Below, in pieces: positions 1 to 7,611 of a stretch of 64,000 nucleotides of DNA (its first letter is position 1; each line of letters opens with the position of its first letter). The notes beneath the pieces are model-generated. The model worked only from the letters and a program-made list of their open reading frames with translations. It was not told the DNA's origin and made no database searches. The position numbers were made by a program, and so were the translations under genes. Origin of the DNA: Limimaricola soesokkakensis (lineage in GTDB: Bacteria > Pseudomonadota > Alphaproteobacteria > Rhodobacterales > Rhodobacteraceae); the NCBI RefSeq assembly GCF_900172345.1, contig NZ_FWFY01000003.1:186001-250000 (forward strand). The letters are read 5' to 3'.

Positions 1-192
1 GAAATCGCGCGGCACCTTGAGGGTGGCGCGCGTCTGCGCGACCTGTTCCGGCGCCTGTGCGAAGAGGTCCTCTTCGGTCGCGCCCCGGCTCCACGTCACC
101 TCGTCCGGCGGCACGCGCCGCGCAATCAGCCCCCGCGCGGCGTCGCGCCAGGCCTTGTCGGTTCCGGTATGGGGCAGGGCGACGTGCGGCAT
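1..192 (-). CDS. UdgX family uracil-DNA-binding protein, N-terminal part (truncated by window edge)
   Basis: Only the first 64 codons are inside the window, starting at an ATG whose product begins MPHVALPHTGTDKAWRDAA. The motif W-R-x-x-A-R followed by a V-P-P-D-E-V-x-W segment (residues 15-34) matches the N-terminal domain that in many proteobacteria precedes a UdgX uracil-DNA glycosylase-like domain (DUF4130/UdgX architecture). UdgX proteins bind uracil in DNA and can cross-link to the abasic site. The gene starts 13 bp after the stop of the radical SAM gene on the same strand, the usual pairing for these two families, so they probably form one operon. The catalytic region is outside the window, so the call rests on the N-terminus and the neighbour. 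Confidence 0.7.
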   Translation of the reverse strand, partial: MPHVALPHTGTDKAWRDAARGLIARRVPPDEVTWSRGATEEDLFAQAPEQVAQTRATLKVPRDF

Positions 193-204
193 GGGCCCGA
201 AACG

Positions 205-1437
205 TCAGAACAGCGACAGCTGTTCCGGCTGCGGTGCGAAGCGCGCCGCGAGGTCCGGCGCGTCCAGCAGCGCGCCGGGCGTCCAGTCCGCGAGCGTCAC
301 GAAGGGCCGGGCGTTCTTCATGTTGGCCCCCATCCGCACCAGATCGTCCCAGCGCAGCCGACGATGCCGCCGCGCCGCGATGATCCGGCCCACGGTCTTG
401 GCCCCGAAGCCCGGCACCCTGAGCAGCGCCTCGCGATCGGCGCGCATCGGATCGACCGGAAAGGCGTGACGATTGCGCAGCGCCCAAGCGAGCTTGGGAT
501 CGATCGCGAGGTCGAGATTGCCATCCGTCCCGGCAGTGATCTCGCCCGCATTGAAGCCGTAGAACCGCATCAGCCAATCGGCTTGGTAGAGCCGGTGCTC
601 GCGCATCAAGGGCGGCTTGATCAGCGGCAGCTTGGCCGTGGCATCGGGGATCGGCGAGAAGGCCGAATAATAGACCCGCTTGAGCCCGTAGGAGGAATAG
701 AGCCGGGTCGACTGGCCGAGGATCGTCGCGTCGTTCGACCCGTCGGCGCCGATGATCATTTGCGTCGACTGACCCGCAGGCGCGAAGCGCGGCGGCCGTT
801 TGCCGGTGTGGCTTTTGTCCTTCGCGGCCTCCTTGCGCATCCGCACACCGGCCATCGCACGGCGGATCGTGTCGGGTTTCTTCTCGGGCGCGTATTGCGT
901 CACGCTCGCGTCGGTCGGCATCTCGACATTGATCGAGACCCGGTCGGCATAGAGCCCCGCCTGTTCGATCAGCTCCTCGCTCGCCTCGGGGATGGTCTTG
1001 AGATGGATGTAGCCGCGGAAGTTCTCTTCGAGGCGCAGCTTCTTGGCGATCCGGACCATGTCCTCCATGGTCTTGTCCGGGCTCTGGATGATGCCCGAGG
1101 ACAGGAACAGCCCTTCGATGTAGTTGCGCCGGTAGAACTCCAGCGTCAGTTTCACCACCTCGTCGACGCTGAAGCGCGCGCGCTCGGTGTTCGACGACAC
1201 CCGGTTCACACAATAGGCGCAGTCGAAGATGCAGAAATTCGTCATCAGGATCTTCAGGAGACTGATGCAGCGCCCGTCCGGCGCATAGGCGTGGCAGATG
1301 CCCGACCCTTCGGTCGAGCCGAGACCCTTGCCGTCCTTGGAGTTGCGCTTCGCCGTTCCCGAAGACGCGCAGGAGGCGTCGTAGCGGGCGGCGTCGGAGA
1401 GGATGGCGAGCTTGCGTTCGAGGCTGTGCGCTGTCAT
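205..1437 (-). CDS. Putative DNA modification/repair radical SAM protein
   Basis: A 410-residue protein with the radical SAM cluster motif C-x3-C-x2-C at residues 69-76 (CIFDCAYC). This would bind a 4Fe-4S cluster and S-adenosylmethionine. Near the C-terminus (about residues 341-375) is a helix-hairpin-helix-like segment, VPGFGAKTVGRI, of the kind that binds DNA without sequence specificity. This architecture, together with the adjacent UdgX gene, identifies the family usually named putative DNA modification/repair radical SAM protein. The true reaction is not established; a lyase-type repair role is inference. The ATG start at 1437 gives the full expected length. It is transcribed toward the UdgX gene 13 bp away. 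Confidence 0.85.
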   Translation of the reverse strand: MTAHSLERKLAILSDAARYDASCASSGTAKRNSKDGKGLGSTEGSGICHAYAPDGRCISLLKILMTNFCIFDCAYCVNRVSSNTERARFSVDEVVKLTLEFYRRNYIEGLFLSSGIIQSPDKTMEDMVRIAKKLRLEENFRGYIHLKTIPEASEELIEQAGLYADRVSINVEMPTDASVTQYAPEKKPDTIRRAMAGVRMRKEAAKDKSHTGKRPPRFAPAGQSTQMIIGADGSNDATILGQSTRLYSSYGLKRVYYSAFSPIPDATAKLPLIKPPLMREHRLYQADWLMRFYGFNAGEITAGTDGNLDLAIDPKLAWALRNRHAFPVDPMRADREALLRVPGFGAKTVGRIIAARRHRRLRWDDLVRMGANMKNARPFVTLADWTPGALLDAPDLAARFAPQPEQLSLF

Positions 1438-1526
1438 GTCGTTCAGCTAATGTTCTGCCCCTCTCGCAACAAGGTGGCGCATCTGCGACAGGTTGTCCGC
1501 GCGCGTCTTTCCGCTAGCTCGGCCGC

Positions 1527-2420
1527 ATGAACGCCTTCGACGTGATCCCGGACATCCATGCCGACCCGGGTCGGCTGGAAAGCAGTCTCGACGCCGCGGA
1601 GCCCGGCGCGCATCTGGCGCTGCTCGGCGATTTCATCGACGCGCTGCCGGGGCAGGCGGCCGTCTCCGACCGCACGGTGCTGGTGCGGGTCCGCGATCTG
1701 ATCGAGACGGGCCGCGCGGTGGCGGTCATGGGCAACCACGAACTGAACGCGGTCTTGTTTCATCGGCTGGGTATCGACGGCGCGGCGCTGCGCCGTCACA
1801 GCGCGCGCAACATGGCCCAGCATCGCAGCTTCGTGGCGGATTTCGGAATCATGACACTTGAGGCGCTGGGCTGGACCGACTGGTTCCTGTCGCTTCCGCT
1901 ATGGCTGGAGCGGGACGGTCTGCGTCTCGTTCATGCCTGCTGGAGCGCGCCGGCGGTCGAAACCATCGCGGCGCGCCGCCCCGACGGCCGCCTGCGACCC
2001 GAAGACCTGCCCGAGATCGCGACCCGCTCCAGCCGCTTCGGCCGGGCGGTGCAGATGCTGGTGACCGGGCCCGAACTGACCTTGCCTGAGGGGCACGGCT
2101 TCACCGACAGCCACGGCGCGATGCGACGCCGCGTGCGCCTTGCATGGTGGCGCCATGGCGCGGCGCGCTGGCGCGAGGCGGCGCTGTCGGTTCCCCGCCC
2201 CGAAGAGCTTCCCGACGCCCCGATACCGCGCCGCCCCAACTTCGCCTTCTACGATCAAGAGGCGCCACCGGTGCTCTGCGGCCACTACAAGATGCAGGGC
2301 GCACCGCGCATCGAGGCGCATAACGTCGCCTGCCTAGACTATCCGGCTAGCCCCTGCCTTTACCGCTGGCGCGGCGAAAGCCGGTTGAGTCCCGCGCATC
2401 TGGCGACGCTGGACGGCTGA
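1527..2420 (+). CDS. Calcineurin-like metallophosphatase family protein
   Basis: A 297-residue protein with the metallophosphatase motifs in order: D-x-H at residues 9-11, GDFID at 34-38, GNHE at 69-72, a V-H-A-C-W segment in the middle, and C-G-H-Y near residue 250. These residues ligate the two metal ions and place this in the PP2A/PrpE-like branch of phosphoesterases. The substrate cannot be read from sequence; phosphoprotein or dinucleotide polyphosphate hydrolysis are both possible. It is divergent from the radical SAM gene (89 bp gap) and is followed by a tRNA gene, so it is probably transcribed alone. No signal peptide is seen, so it should be cytoplasmic. Confidence 0.8.
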   Translation: MNAFDVIPDIHADPGRLESSLDAAEPGAHLALLGDFIDALPGQAAVSDRTVLVRVRDLIETGRAVAVMGNHELNAVLFHRLGIDGAALRRHSARNMAQHRSFVADFGIMTLEALGWTDWFLSLPLWLERDGLRLVHACWSAPAVETIAARRPDGRLRPEDLPEIATRSSRFGRAVQMLVTGPELTLPEGHGFTDSHGAMRRRVRLAWWRHGAARWREAALSVPRPEELPDAPIPRRPNFAFYDQEAPPVLCGHYKMQGAPRIEAHNVACLDYPASPCLYRWRGESRLSPAHLATLDG

Positions 2421-2489
2421 TCCCAGATTTCCGCCACGGAGCGGATTTCGCCCTTGTTTTCGCTTCCGCCGCCGCATAGACACACCGGC

Positions 2490-2579
2490 GGAGACGTGGC
2501 CGAGTGGTCGAAGGCACACCCCTGCTAAGGGTGCAGGCGGGAAACCGTCTCGAGGGTTCGAATCCCTTCGTCTCCGCCA
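2490..2579 (+). tRNA. tRNA-Ser (anticodon GCT), CCA encoded
   Basis: A 90-nt cloverleaf. The acceptor stem GGAGACG pairs with CGTCTCC, followed by discriminator G and an encoded CCA. The anticodon stem CACCC/GGGTG encloses the loop CTGCTAA, with anticodon GCT at 2524-2526. A long variable arm, as in all serine tRNAs, precedes the T arm with GGTTCGAATCC. The tRNA reads AGC and AGU codons. Confidence 0.97.
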
Positions 2580-2743
2580 CTTCCGCATTATCAATGGCTG
2601 AATTTTGTCTCGTACGCATAGACTACGACGCGCGTCAGGGCATGCGTTTGCCGCATGGCGGCATTGACTGGCATCCGGGCGGAAACGGGGCCATTTGGGG
2701 GGTGCGGGCGATAAGGCCCGCCGATGTTCCCAATGAGCCGAAG

Positions 2744-2908
2744 ATGACCCAGATCGTTCGCTATACCCACCCGACTCAAGCCCAGATGGAGGCCGTCCTG
2801 ACTGAGGCGCGCCAGATGCGCTCCGACATGATCGCGCGCCTGTTCCATGACGTCGCCGCCAAACTGCGCGGCGTGCTCGTCGGCGGCAAGGCGCCCGCCA
2901 CGGCCTGA
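2744..2908 (+). CDS. Small conserved-type protein, 54 residues, unknown function
   Basis: The reading frame is open from inside the tRNA gene, but the sensible start is the ATG at 2744, giving MTQIVRYTHPTQAQMEAVLT and 54 residues. The segment E-A-R-x-M-R-x-D-M-I-A-R-L-F is an amphipathic helix resembling small helical proteins common in Rhodobacteraceae genomes (RSP_7527-like), but this is recognition by eye only. No membrane segment, signal peptide or metal motif is present. A GC-rich hairpin lies just downstream, consistent with a short independent transcript. Translation is plausible but not proven. Confidence 0.5.
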   Translation: MTQIVRYTHPTQAQMEAVLTEARQMRSDMIARLFHDVAAKLRGVLVGGKAPATA

Positions 2909-2916
2909 TCGCGTAT

Positions 2917-2945
2917 CGGCGGAGCGGCGTGATGTCGCTCCGCCG
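2917..2945. terminator. Hairpin between convergent genes
   Basis: CGGCGGAGCG (2917-2926) and CGCTCCGCCG (2936-2945) form a perfect 10-bp stem with a 9-nt loop, between the stop of the small protein (2908) and the stop of the minus-strand oxidoreductase (2955). There is no T-run on either side, so it may be a weak terminator or an RNA 3'-end stabiliser for either gene. Confidence 0.5.
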
Positions 2946-2954
2946 CGCCTGATC

Positions 2955-5900
2955 TCAGGCGGCCATCCGGGATGCGAGCGCGGCACGCAACTCGGCGACG
3001 CGGGGCTTCACCCGCGACACCGCCTCGGCCTTGACCGGGCCGAAACCGCGGATCTCCATCGGGGCGGACAGCAGCGCCCGACAGGTGCCGAGATCGGCCG
3101 CCGACGCCGCGGCGCAATCGCTCATCACCTCCTCGAACCAGCCGATCAGTTCGCGCTCCATTCGCCTCTCGGCTGTGTAACCGAACGGGTCGAAGACGCT
3201 GCCCCGAAGCCGCTTCAGCTTTGCCAGCGCGCGAAAGCCGGGTCGGATCCACGCGCCGAAAGCACGCTTGCGCGGGCGGCCGCGGCTGTCGCGACCCAGC
3301 GGCAGGAGCGGCGGCGCGAGATGGTGCTTCACGGTGAAATCGCCGTCGAACTCCGACTGCAGCGCCTCGGTAAAGCGGGGCAGGCTGTGCAGCCGGGCCA
3401 CCTCGTACTCGTCCTTGTAGGACATCAGCTTGAACAGCGATTTCGCGGCCAGGCGGGTCAGTTCCTCGGCTTCTTCCGCGGGCCGGGCAAGGCTCTTGCA
3501 GAAGCGCGAGAGCCGGTCGCGATAGCGCTGCGCCCAGGCCGCGTCCTGATAATCCTCGAGAAAGGCTGCGCGGCGGTCGATCAGCCGCTCCAGCGGCTCC
3601 TCCCCGGCGGGCGCCTGCTGGCCCAGCGCCTCTTGCAGTAGCTCGGGACGCGCCGCGAGCAGGCGGCCATAGGCCAGCGCCATGCGGTTCTTCTCGATCG
3701 CGACGCCGTTCAATTCGACGGCCTGCTCCAGCGCCGCGAGGCTTACCGGCACCAGACCGCTCTGCCAGGCATGGCCCAGCATGATGACGTTGGAGAACAC
3801 CGCGTCGCCCAAGAGCGCCTCGGCGACGGCGTTGGCGTCGAAGGCGTCGAGTTTGTCGGCCCCCACCGCCGCGGCGATCGCCGCCTCTCGCGCATCGACC
3901 TTCAGATCGGCGTCGCGGTGCAGCACCAGATCGCCGGTCGGCATCTCGGCGCGGTTCAGGACGACGCGGGTGCCACGCCGGTAGCACACGCTCGCCTTGG
4001 GCGAGGATGAGGCGACGATGTCGCAGGCGATCACCGCATCCGCCGTGCCGGCCTCGATCCGCACCTGGTGGATCTCGTCCGGGCCGCGGGCGAGGCGGAT
4101 ATAGCTCAGCACGGTGCCGAATTTCTGCGCAAAGCCGGTGAAGTCGAGAACGCTCGACCCCTTGCCTTCGAGATGCGCCGCCATGGTGATCAGCGCGCCT
4201 ACGGTGACGACGCCGGTACCGCCGACGCCCGAAACCAGAAGCTCGTAGGGCTTCGCAAGCTGGGGCAGGGCGGGTAGCGGCAGATCGGCAGCCAGCGCCA
4301 GAGCGTCGATACCGGCGCCCTCACGCTTCTTGCGGGTCGCGCCCTCGACGGTGACAAAACTCGGACAGAAGCCTTCGAGACAGGAGAAATCCTTGTTGCA
4401 GCTCGACAGGTTGATCTTCCGCTTGCGGCCGAACTCGGTCTCCTTGGGTTCGACGGAGAGGCAGTTCGAGGCGACCGAGCAGTCGCCGCAGCCCTCGCAG
4501 ACCAGCTCGTTGATATAGGCGAAGCGCTTGGGGTCCTCCATCGTGCCGCGTTTGCGGCGGCGGCGCTTCTCGGTGGCGCAGGTCTGCTCGTAGATAAGAA
4601 CCGTGACGCCGGGGATCTCGCGCAGTTCGCGCTGGATCCGGTCGAGATCGCGGCGATGGTCGATGGTGGTGCCCTTCGGGAAATCGGCGTGATCGAACTT
4701 CAGCGGGTCGTCCGAGACCAGCGCGATCCGTTCCACCCCCTCGGCGCGGCAGGACTGGGCGATGCCCTGCACGCTCACGGGGCCGTCCACCGGCTGGCCG
4801 CCGGTCATCGCGACAGCGTCGTTGTAGAGGATCTTGTAGGTGATGTTGGTTTTCGCCGCGACCGCCTGCCGGATCGCAAGCGAACCCGAGTGATACCACG
4901 TGCCTTCGCCAAGGTTCTGGAAGATGTGGCGACCGCCATTGAACTTCGACGCCGCGACCCAGGGCACGCCTTCGCCGCCCATCTGCGCGTAGCCCAGCGT
5001 CTCGCGGTCCATCCATGACGCCATGACGTGGCAACCGATGCCCGAGTTCGCCTGGCTGCCCTCGGGCAGCTTGGTCGAGGTGTTGTGCGGGCAGCCCGAG
5101 CAAAAATAGGGCGTGCGGGTCGCGCCGGAGATCGACAGGATCGGCGGCGGCGTCTCGGTGAGCGCCCGCGCCTTGGCCGGAAAGCCCTCCTCAGGAAACA
5201 GCTTGTCGAGCCGCTTTGCGAGGGCGGGAAGCAGCACCTTAGGCGACAACTCCCCGGTCCATGGCAGCAGCGGGTTGCCCGGCCCGTCGAACTTGCCGAC
5301 CATGCGCGCGGGCTTGTGACCGGGCCAGTCGTAGAAATATTCCTTGAGCTGGCTTTCGATGATGCCGCGCTTTTCCTCGACGACGAAGACCTCCTGCTTT
5401 TCCTGCACGAAGTCGAGCGCGGCGCGGCGCGCGAGCGGCCAGACCATGCCGACCTTGTAGACGTCGATCCCGAGGCGGCGGCATTCGGCCTCATCGAGGC
5501 CAAGGAGCCGCAGCGCCTCCATCAGGTCGAGATGTCCCTTGCCGGTGCTGACGATGCCGAAGCGGGCGTCGGGGATGCCATAGATCGCGCGGTCGATAGG
5601 GTTGGCCTCAGCAAAGGCCTGTACGGCGGCAAGCTTGTGCTGCATCCGCGCTTCGATCTCGGGGCTGGGCAGGTCCGACAGGCGCACGTGGAGCCCGCCT
5701 TGGGGCGCCGTGTAGTTCGGCTGTGCGAAATCGCGCGGGGGGAGAAGTTCGACCGACTGGCCGCTTTCGACCGTTTCGGAGATGGCCTTGAAGCCGACCC
5801 AGGTGCCGGAAAAGCGCGACAGCGCGAAGCCCCATTCGCCGAAGGGGAGGTATTCGGCGACCGAGGCCGGGTTCAGCACCGGCATGAACCACGCCATGAA

Positions 5901-6401
5901 GGCGACGTCCGACTGGTGCGACATCGACGACGACACGCAGCCATGATCGTCGCCCGCCACCACCAGCACGCCGCCCTTGGGCGACGAGCCATAGGCGTTG
6001 CCATGCTTGAGCGCATCGCCCGAGCGATCGAGGCCGGGGCCCTTGCCGTACCACATGGAGAACACGCCCTCGACCTCGGCGCGCGGGTCGAGCGCGAGCT
6101 GCTGCGCGCCGAGCACGGCGGTGGCGCCGAGATCCTCGTTCACGGCGGGCAGGAACTCGATCCGGTGCTCTTCGAGCTGCGCCTTGCCGCGCCACAGCTC
6201 CATGTCGAGCGCGCCCAGCGGCGATCCGCGATAGCCCGAGACGAAGCCGGCGGTGTTCATGCCTTCGGCTCTGTCACGCCGGGCCTGGTCGAGCATGATG
6301 CGCACCAGCGCCTGCGTGCCGGTCAGGAACACGCGCCCCTCGGTGCGCCTGTAGCGGTCCGACAATTGGTAGCTGCGGAAGCTGTGCGATTGATCTGTCA
6401 T
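2955..6401 (-). CDS. Indolepyruvate (arylpyruvate):ferredoxin oxidoreductase, fused alpha/beta/gamma type
   Basis: A 1148-residue fused enzyme that oxidatively decarboxylates arylpyruvates to arylacetyl-CoA using TPP, CoA and ferredoxin. The order is an IorA-like pyrimidine-binding half, a TPP region with G-I-G-C-H and M-G-G-E-G (about 455-485), a ferredoxin-like cluster motif C-x2-C-x2-C-x4-C (CEGCGDCSVASNC, about 634-646), and an IorB-like gamma domain beginning S-G-V-G-G-T-G (about 722). The ATG at 6401 was chosen over one 33 bp upstream because GGGGAGGA lies just before it. It is divergent from an Lrp regulator. Indole- versus phenylpyruvate preference cannot be read from sequence. The paa operon nearby favours phenylpyruvate (inference). 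Confidence 0.9.
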   Translation of the reverse strand: MTDQSHSFRSYQLSDRYRRTEGRVFLTGTQALVRIMLDQARRDRAEGMNTAGFVSGYRGSPLGALDMELWRGKAQLEEHRIEFLPAVNEDLGATAVLGAQQLALDPRAEVEGVFSMWYGKGPGLDRSGDALKHGNAYGSSPKGGVLVVAGDDHGCVSSSMSHQSDVAFMAWFMPVLNPASVAEYLPFGEWGFALSRFSGTWVGFKAISETVESGQSVELLPPRDFAQPNYTAPQGGLHVRLSDLPSPEIEARMQHKLAAVQAFAEANPIDRAIYGIPDARFGIVSTGKGHLDLMEALRLLGLDEAECRRLGIDVYKVGMVWPLARRAALDFVQEKQEVFVVEEKRGIIESQLKEYFYDWPGHKPARMVGKFDGPGNPLLPWTGELSPKVLLPALAKRLDKLFPEEGFPAKARALTETPPPILSISGATRTPYFCSGCPHNTSTKLPEGSQANSGIGCHVMASWMDRETLGYAQMGGEGVPWVAASKFNGGRHIFQNLGEGTWYHSGSLAIRQAVAAKTNITYKILYNDAVAMTGGQPVDGPVSVQGIAQSCRAEGVERIALVSDDPLKFDHADFPKGTTIDHRRDLDRIQRELREIPGVTVLIYEQTCATEKRRRRKRGTMEDPKRFAYINELVCEGCGDCSVASNCLSVEPKETEFGRKRKINLSSCNKDFSCLEGFCPSFVTVEGATRKKREGAGIDALALAADLPLPALPQLAKPYELLVSGVGGTGVVTVGALITMAAHLEGKGSSVLDFTGFAQKFGTVLSYIRLARGPDEIHQVRIEAGTADAVIACDIVASSSPKASVCYRRGTRVVLNRAEMPTGDLVLHRDADLKVDAREAAIAAAVGADKLDAFDANAVAEALLGDAVFSNVIMLGHAWQSGLVPVSLAALEQAVELNGVAIEKNRMALAYGRLLAARPELLQEALGQQAPAGEEPLERLIDRRAAFLEDYQDAAWAQRYRDRLSRFCKSLARPAEEAEELTRLAAKSLFKLMSYKDEYEVARLHSLPRFTEALQSEFDGDFTVKHHLAPPLLPLGRDSRGRPRKRAFGAWIRPGFRALAKLKRLRGSVFDPFGYTAERRMERELIGWFEEVMSDCAAASAADLGTCRALLSAPMEIRGFGPVKAEAVSRVKPRVAELRAALASRMAA

Positions 6402-6530
6402 GGCGGAGTCCTCCCCGACTCTGGCTTGCTCCACTGTGGACCCGGCACGGTGGATATTGCTTTCAGTTTCGCGCGACTGGCGCTAGTTTGCGGAACGCCG
6501 TTTCATGCGGCCGCCTGTTCTCGGAATGAA

Positions 6531-6995
6531 ATGGTCACATCTCTCGATCCTGCCGACATCCGTATCCTCGCCGCCTTGCAGGAGGACGGCCGGCTGTCGA
6601 ATGTCGATCTGGCGGAAAAGGTCGGCATGTCTGCCTCCTCCTGCTGGCGGCGGGTGCGGGCGCTGGAAGAGGCCGGGGCGATCGAGCGGCCCGGGGTCCG
6701 GCTCAACCCCGAGGCCTGCGGGCTGACGTTTCAGGCGATCGTGCATGTCAGCCTCGTGCGCCACGAAATGCGGCCCGTGGAGGATTTCATTCGCGCCGTT
6801 CAGTCGCGGCCCGAGATCCAGGAATGCTACGCCACGACCGGTCAGGCCGATTATCACCTGAGGGTGCTCTGCCGCGACCTCGCCGCCTACAACGCGTTTC
6901 TCGAGCAGTTTCTGTTTCGCCAGCCTGCGGTGGCCAGCGCGCAGACCAACATGGTGCTGCGCGCGGTCAAGACGCGCGGCGTGCTGCCGCTCTAG
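6531..6995 (+). CDS. Lrp/AsnC family transcriptional regulator
   Basis: A 154-residue protein beginning MVTSLDPADIRILAALQEDG. A winged helix-turn-helix (LSNVDLAEKVGMSASSCWRR, about residues 23-42) is followed by the ligand-binding RAM/ACT-like domain ending LRAVKTRGVLPL. That is the complete family length. The start at 6531 gives the canonical N-terminus; longer open frame upstream is antisense to the oxidoreductase. It is transcribed divergently from the arylpyruvate oxidoreductase across 129 bp, the classic arrangement for an Lrp protein regulating its neighbour in response to an amino acid or derived 2-oxoacid. The stop lies 7 bp from the stop of paaY. Confidence 0.92.
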   Translation: MVTSLDPADIRILAALQEDGRLSNVDLAEKVGMSASSCWRRVRALEEAGAIERPGVRLNPEACGLTFQAIVHVSLVRHEMRPVEDFIRAVQSRPEIQECYATTGQADYHLRVLCRDLAAYNAFLEQFLFRQPAVASAQTNMVLRAVKTRGVLPL

Positions 6996-7002
6996 CGGGA
7001 CG

Positions 7003-7611
7003 TCACCTCTGCGGCGTGGCGAGGTATTTCGGATCGTAGGCTGGGGCCTCGATCCGTCTCCGACCCTCCTCGGCGCGGGGCAGGGGATCGCAGGGCACGA
7101 GCTTCTCGCCCGCCTCTGCCGCGAGCCGGCTGTAGATCGCGGTGCCCTGGCTTTTCCACGCGACCTCTTCCTCGGTGAGTTCGCGGATCACCTTGGCGGG
7201 CATGCCGACCACCATCGAGCGCGGCGGGATCTGCATCCCCGCCTTCACGAAGGCCAGCGCCGCGACGATGCTTTCCGCCCCAACGACCACGTCGTCCATG
7301 ATCACGGCGTTCATGCCGACCATGGCGTTCTCGCCGACGCGGCAGCCATGCAGCACCGCGCCGTGCCCGACATGGCCACGCTCTTCGATCACCACGTCCT
7401 TGTTCGGAAAGGCGTGCATGACGCAGGTTTCCTGCAGGTTGGCGTTGGCGCCGACGATGACGCGGCCGAAATCGCCGCGCAGGATCGCGCCGGGGCCAAC
7501 ATAGGCGCCGGGCCCGACATGTGCATCGCCGATCAGGACGGCTTCGGGGTGAACGAAGGCGGTCGGGTCGACCACCGGGACCACCCCGTCATAAGCATAG
7601 ACGCGGGCCAT
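7003..7611 (-). CDS. paaY: PaaY-like hexapeptide-repeat protein (gamma carbonic anhydrase family thioesterase)
   Basis: A 202-residue left-handed beta-helix protein with many hexapeptide repeats (residues about 12-140). The zinc-binding histidines of the gamma carbonic anhydrase fold are in place: H66, then H83 and H88 in G-H-V-G-H-G-A-V-L-H-G. PaaY in E. coli is reported as a thioesterase that rescues the pathway by hydrolysing the dead-end 2-hydroxycyclohepta-1,4,6-triene-1-formyl-CoA. Its start ATG touches the stop of paaZ (both at 7611), so it is translationally coupled as the last gene of the paa operon. Confidence 0.88.
   Translation of the reverse strand: MARVYAYDGVVPVVDPTAFVHPEAVLIGDAHVGPGAYVGPGAILRGDFGRVIVGANANLQETCVMHAFPNKDVVIEERGHVGHGAVLHGCRVGENAMVGMNAVIMDDVVVGAESIVAALAFVKAGMQIPPRSMVVGMPAKVIRELTEEEVAWKSQGTAIYSRLAAEAGEKLVPCDPLPRAEEGRRRIEAPAYDPKYLATPQR

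Noticed and set aside
2421-2489. Hairpin ATTTCCGC/GCGGATTT after the metallophosphatase as a terminator.
   Set aside because: The arms match only 6 of 8 positions and no T-run directly follows.
2504-2743. Upstream extension of the small-protein frame, starting inside the tRNA gene.
   Set aside because: It would need a start within tRNA-Ser and gives no family-like sequence; the ATG at 2744 is the plausible start.
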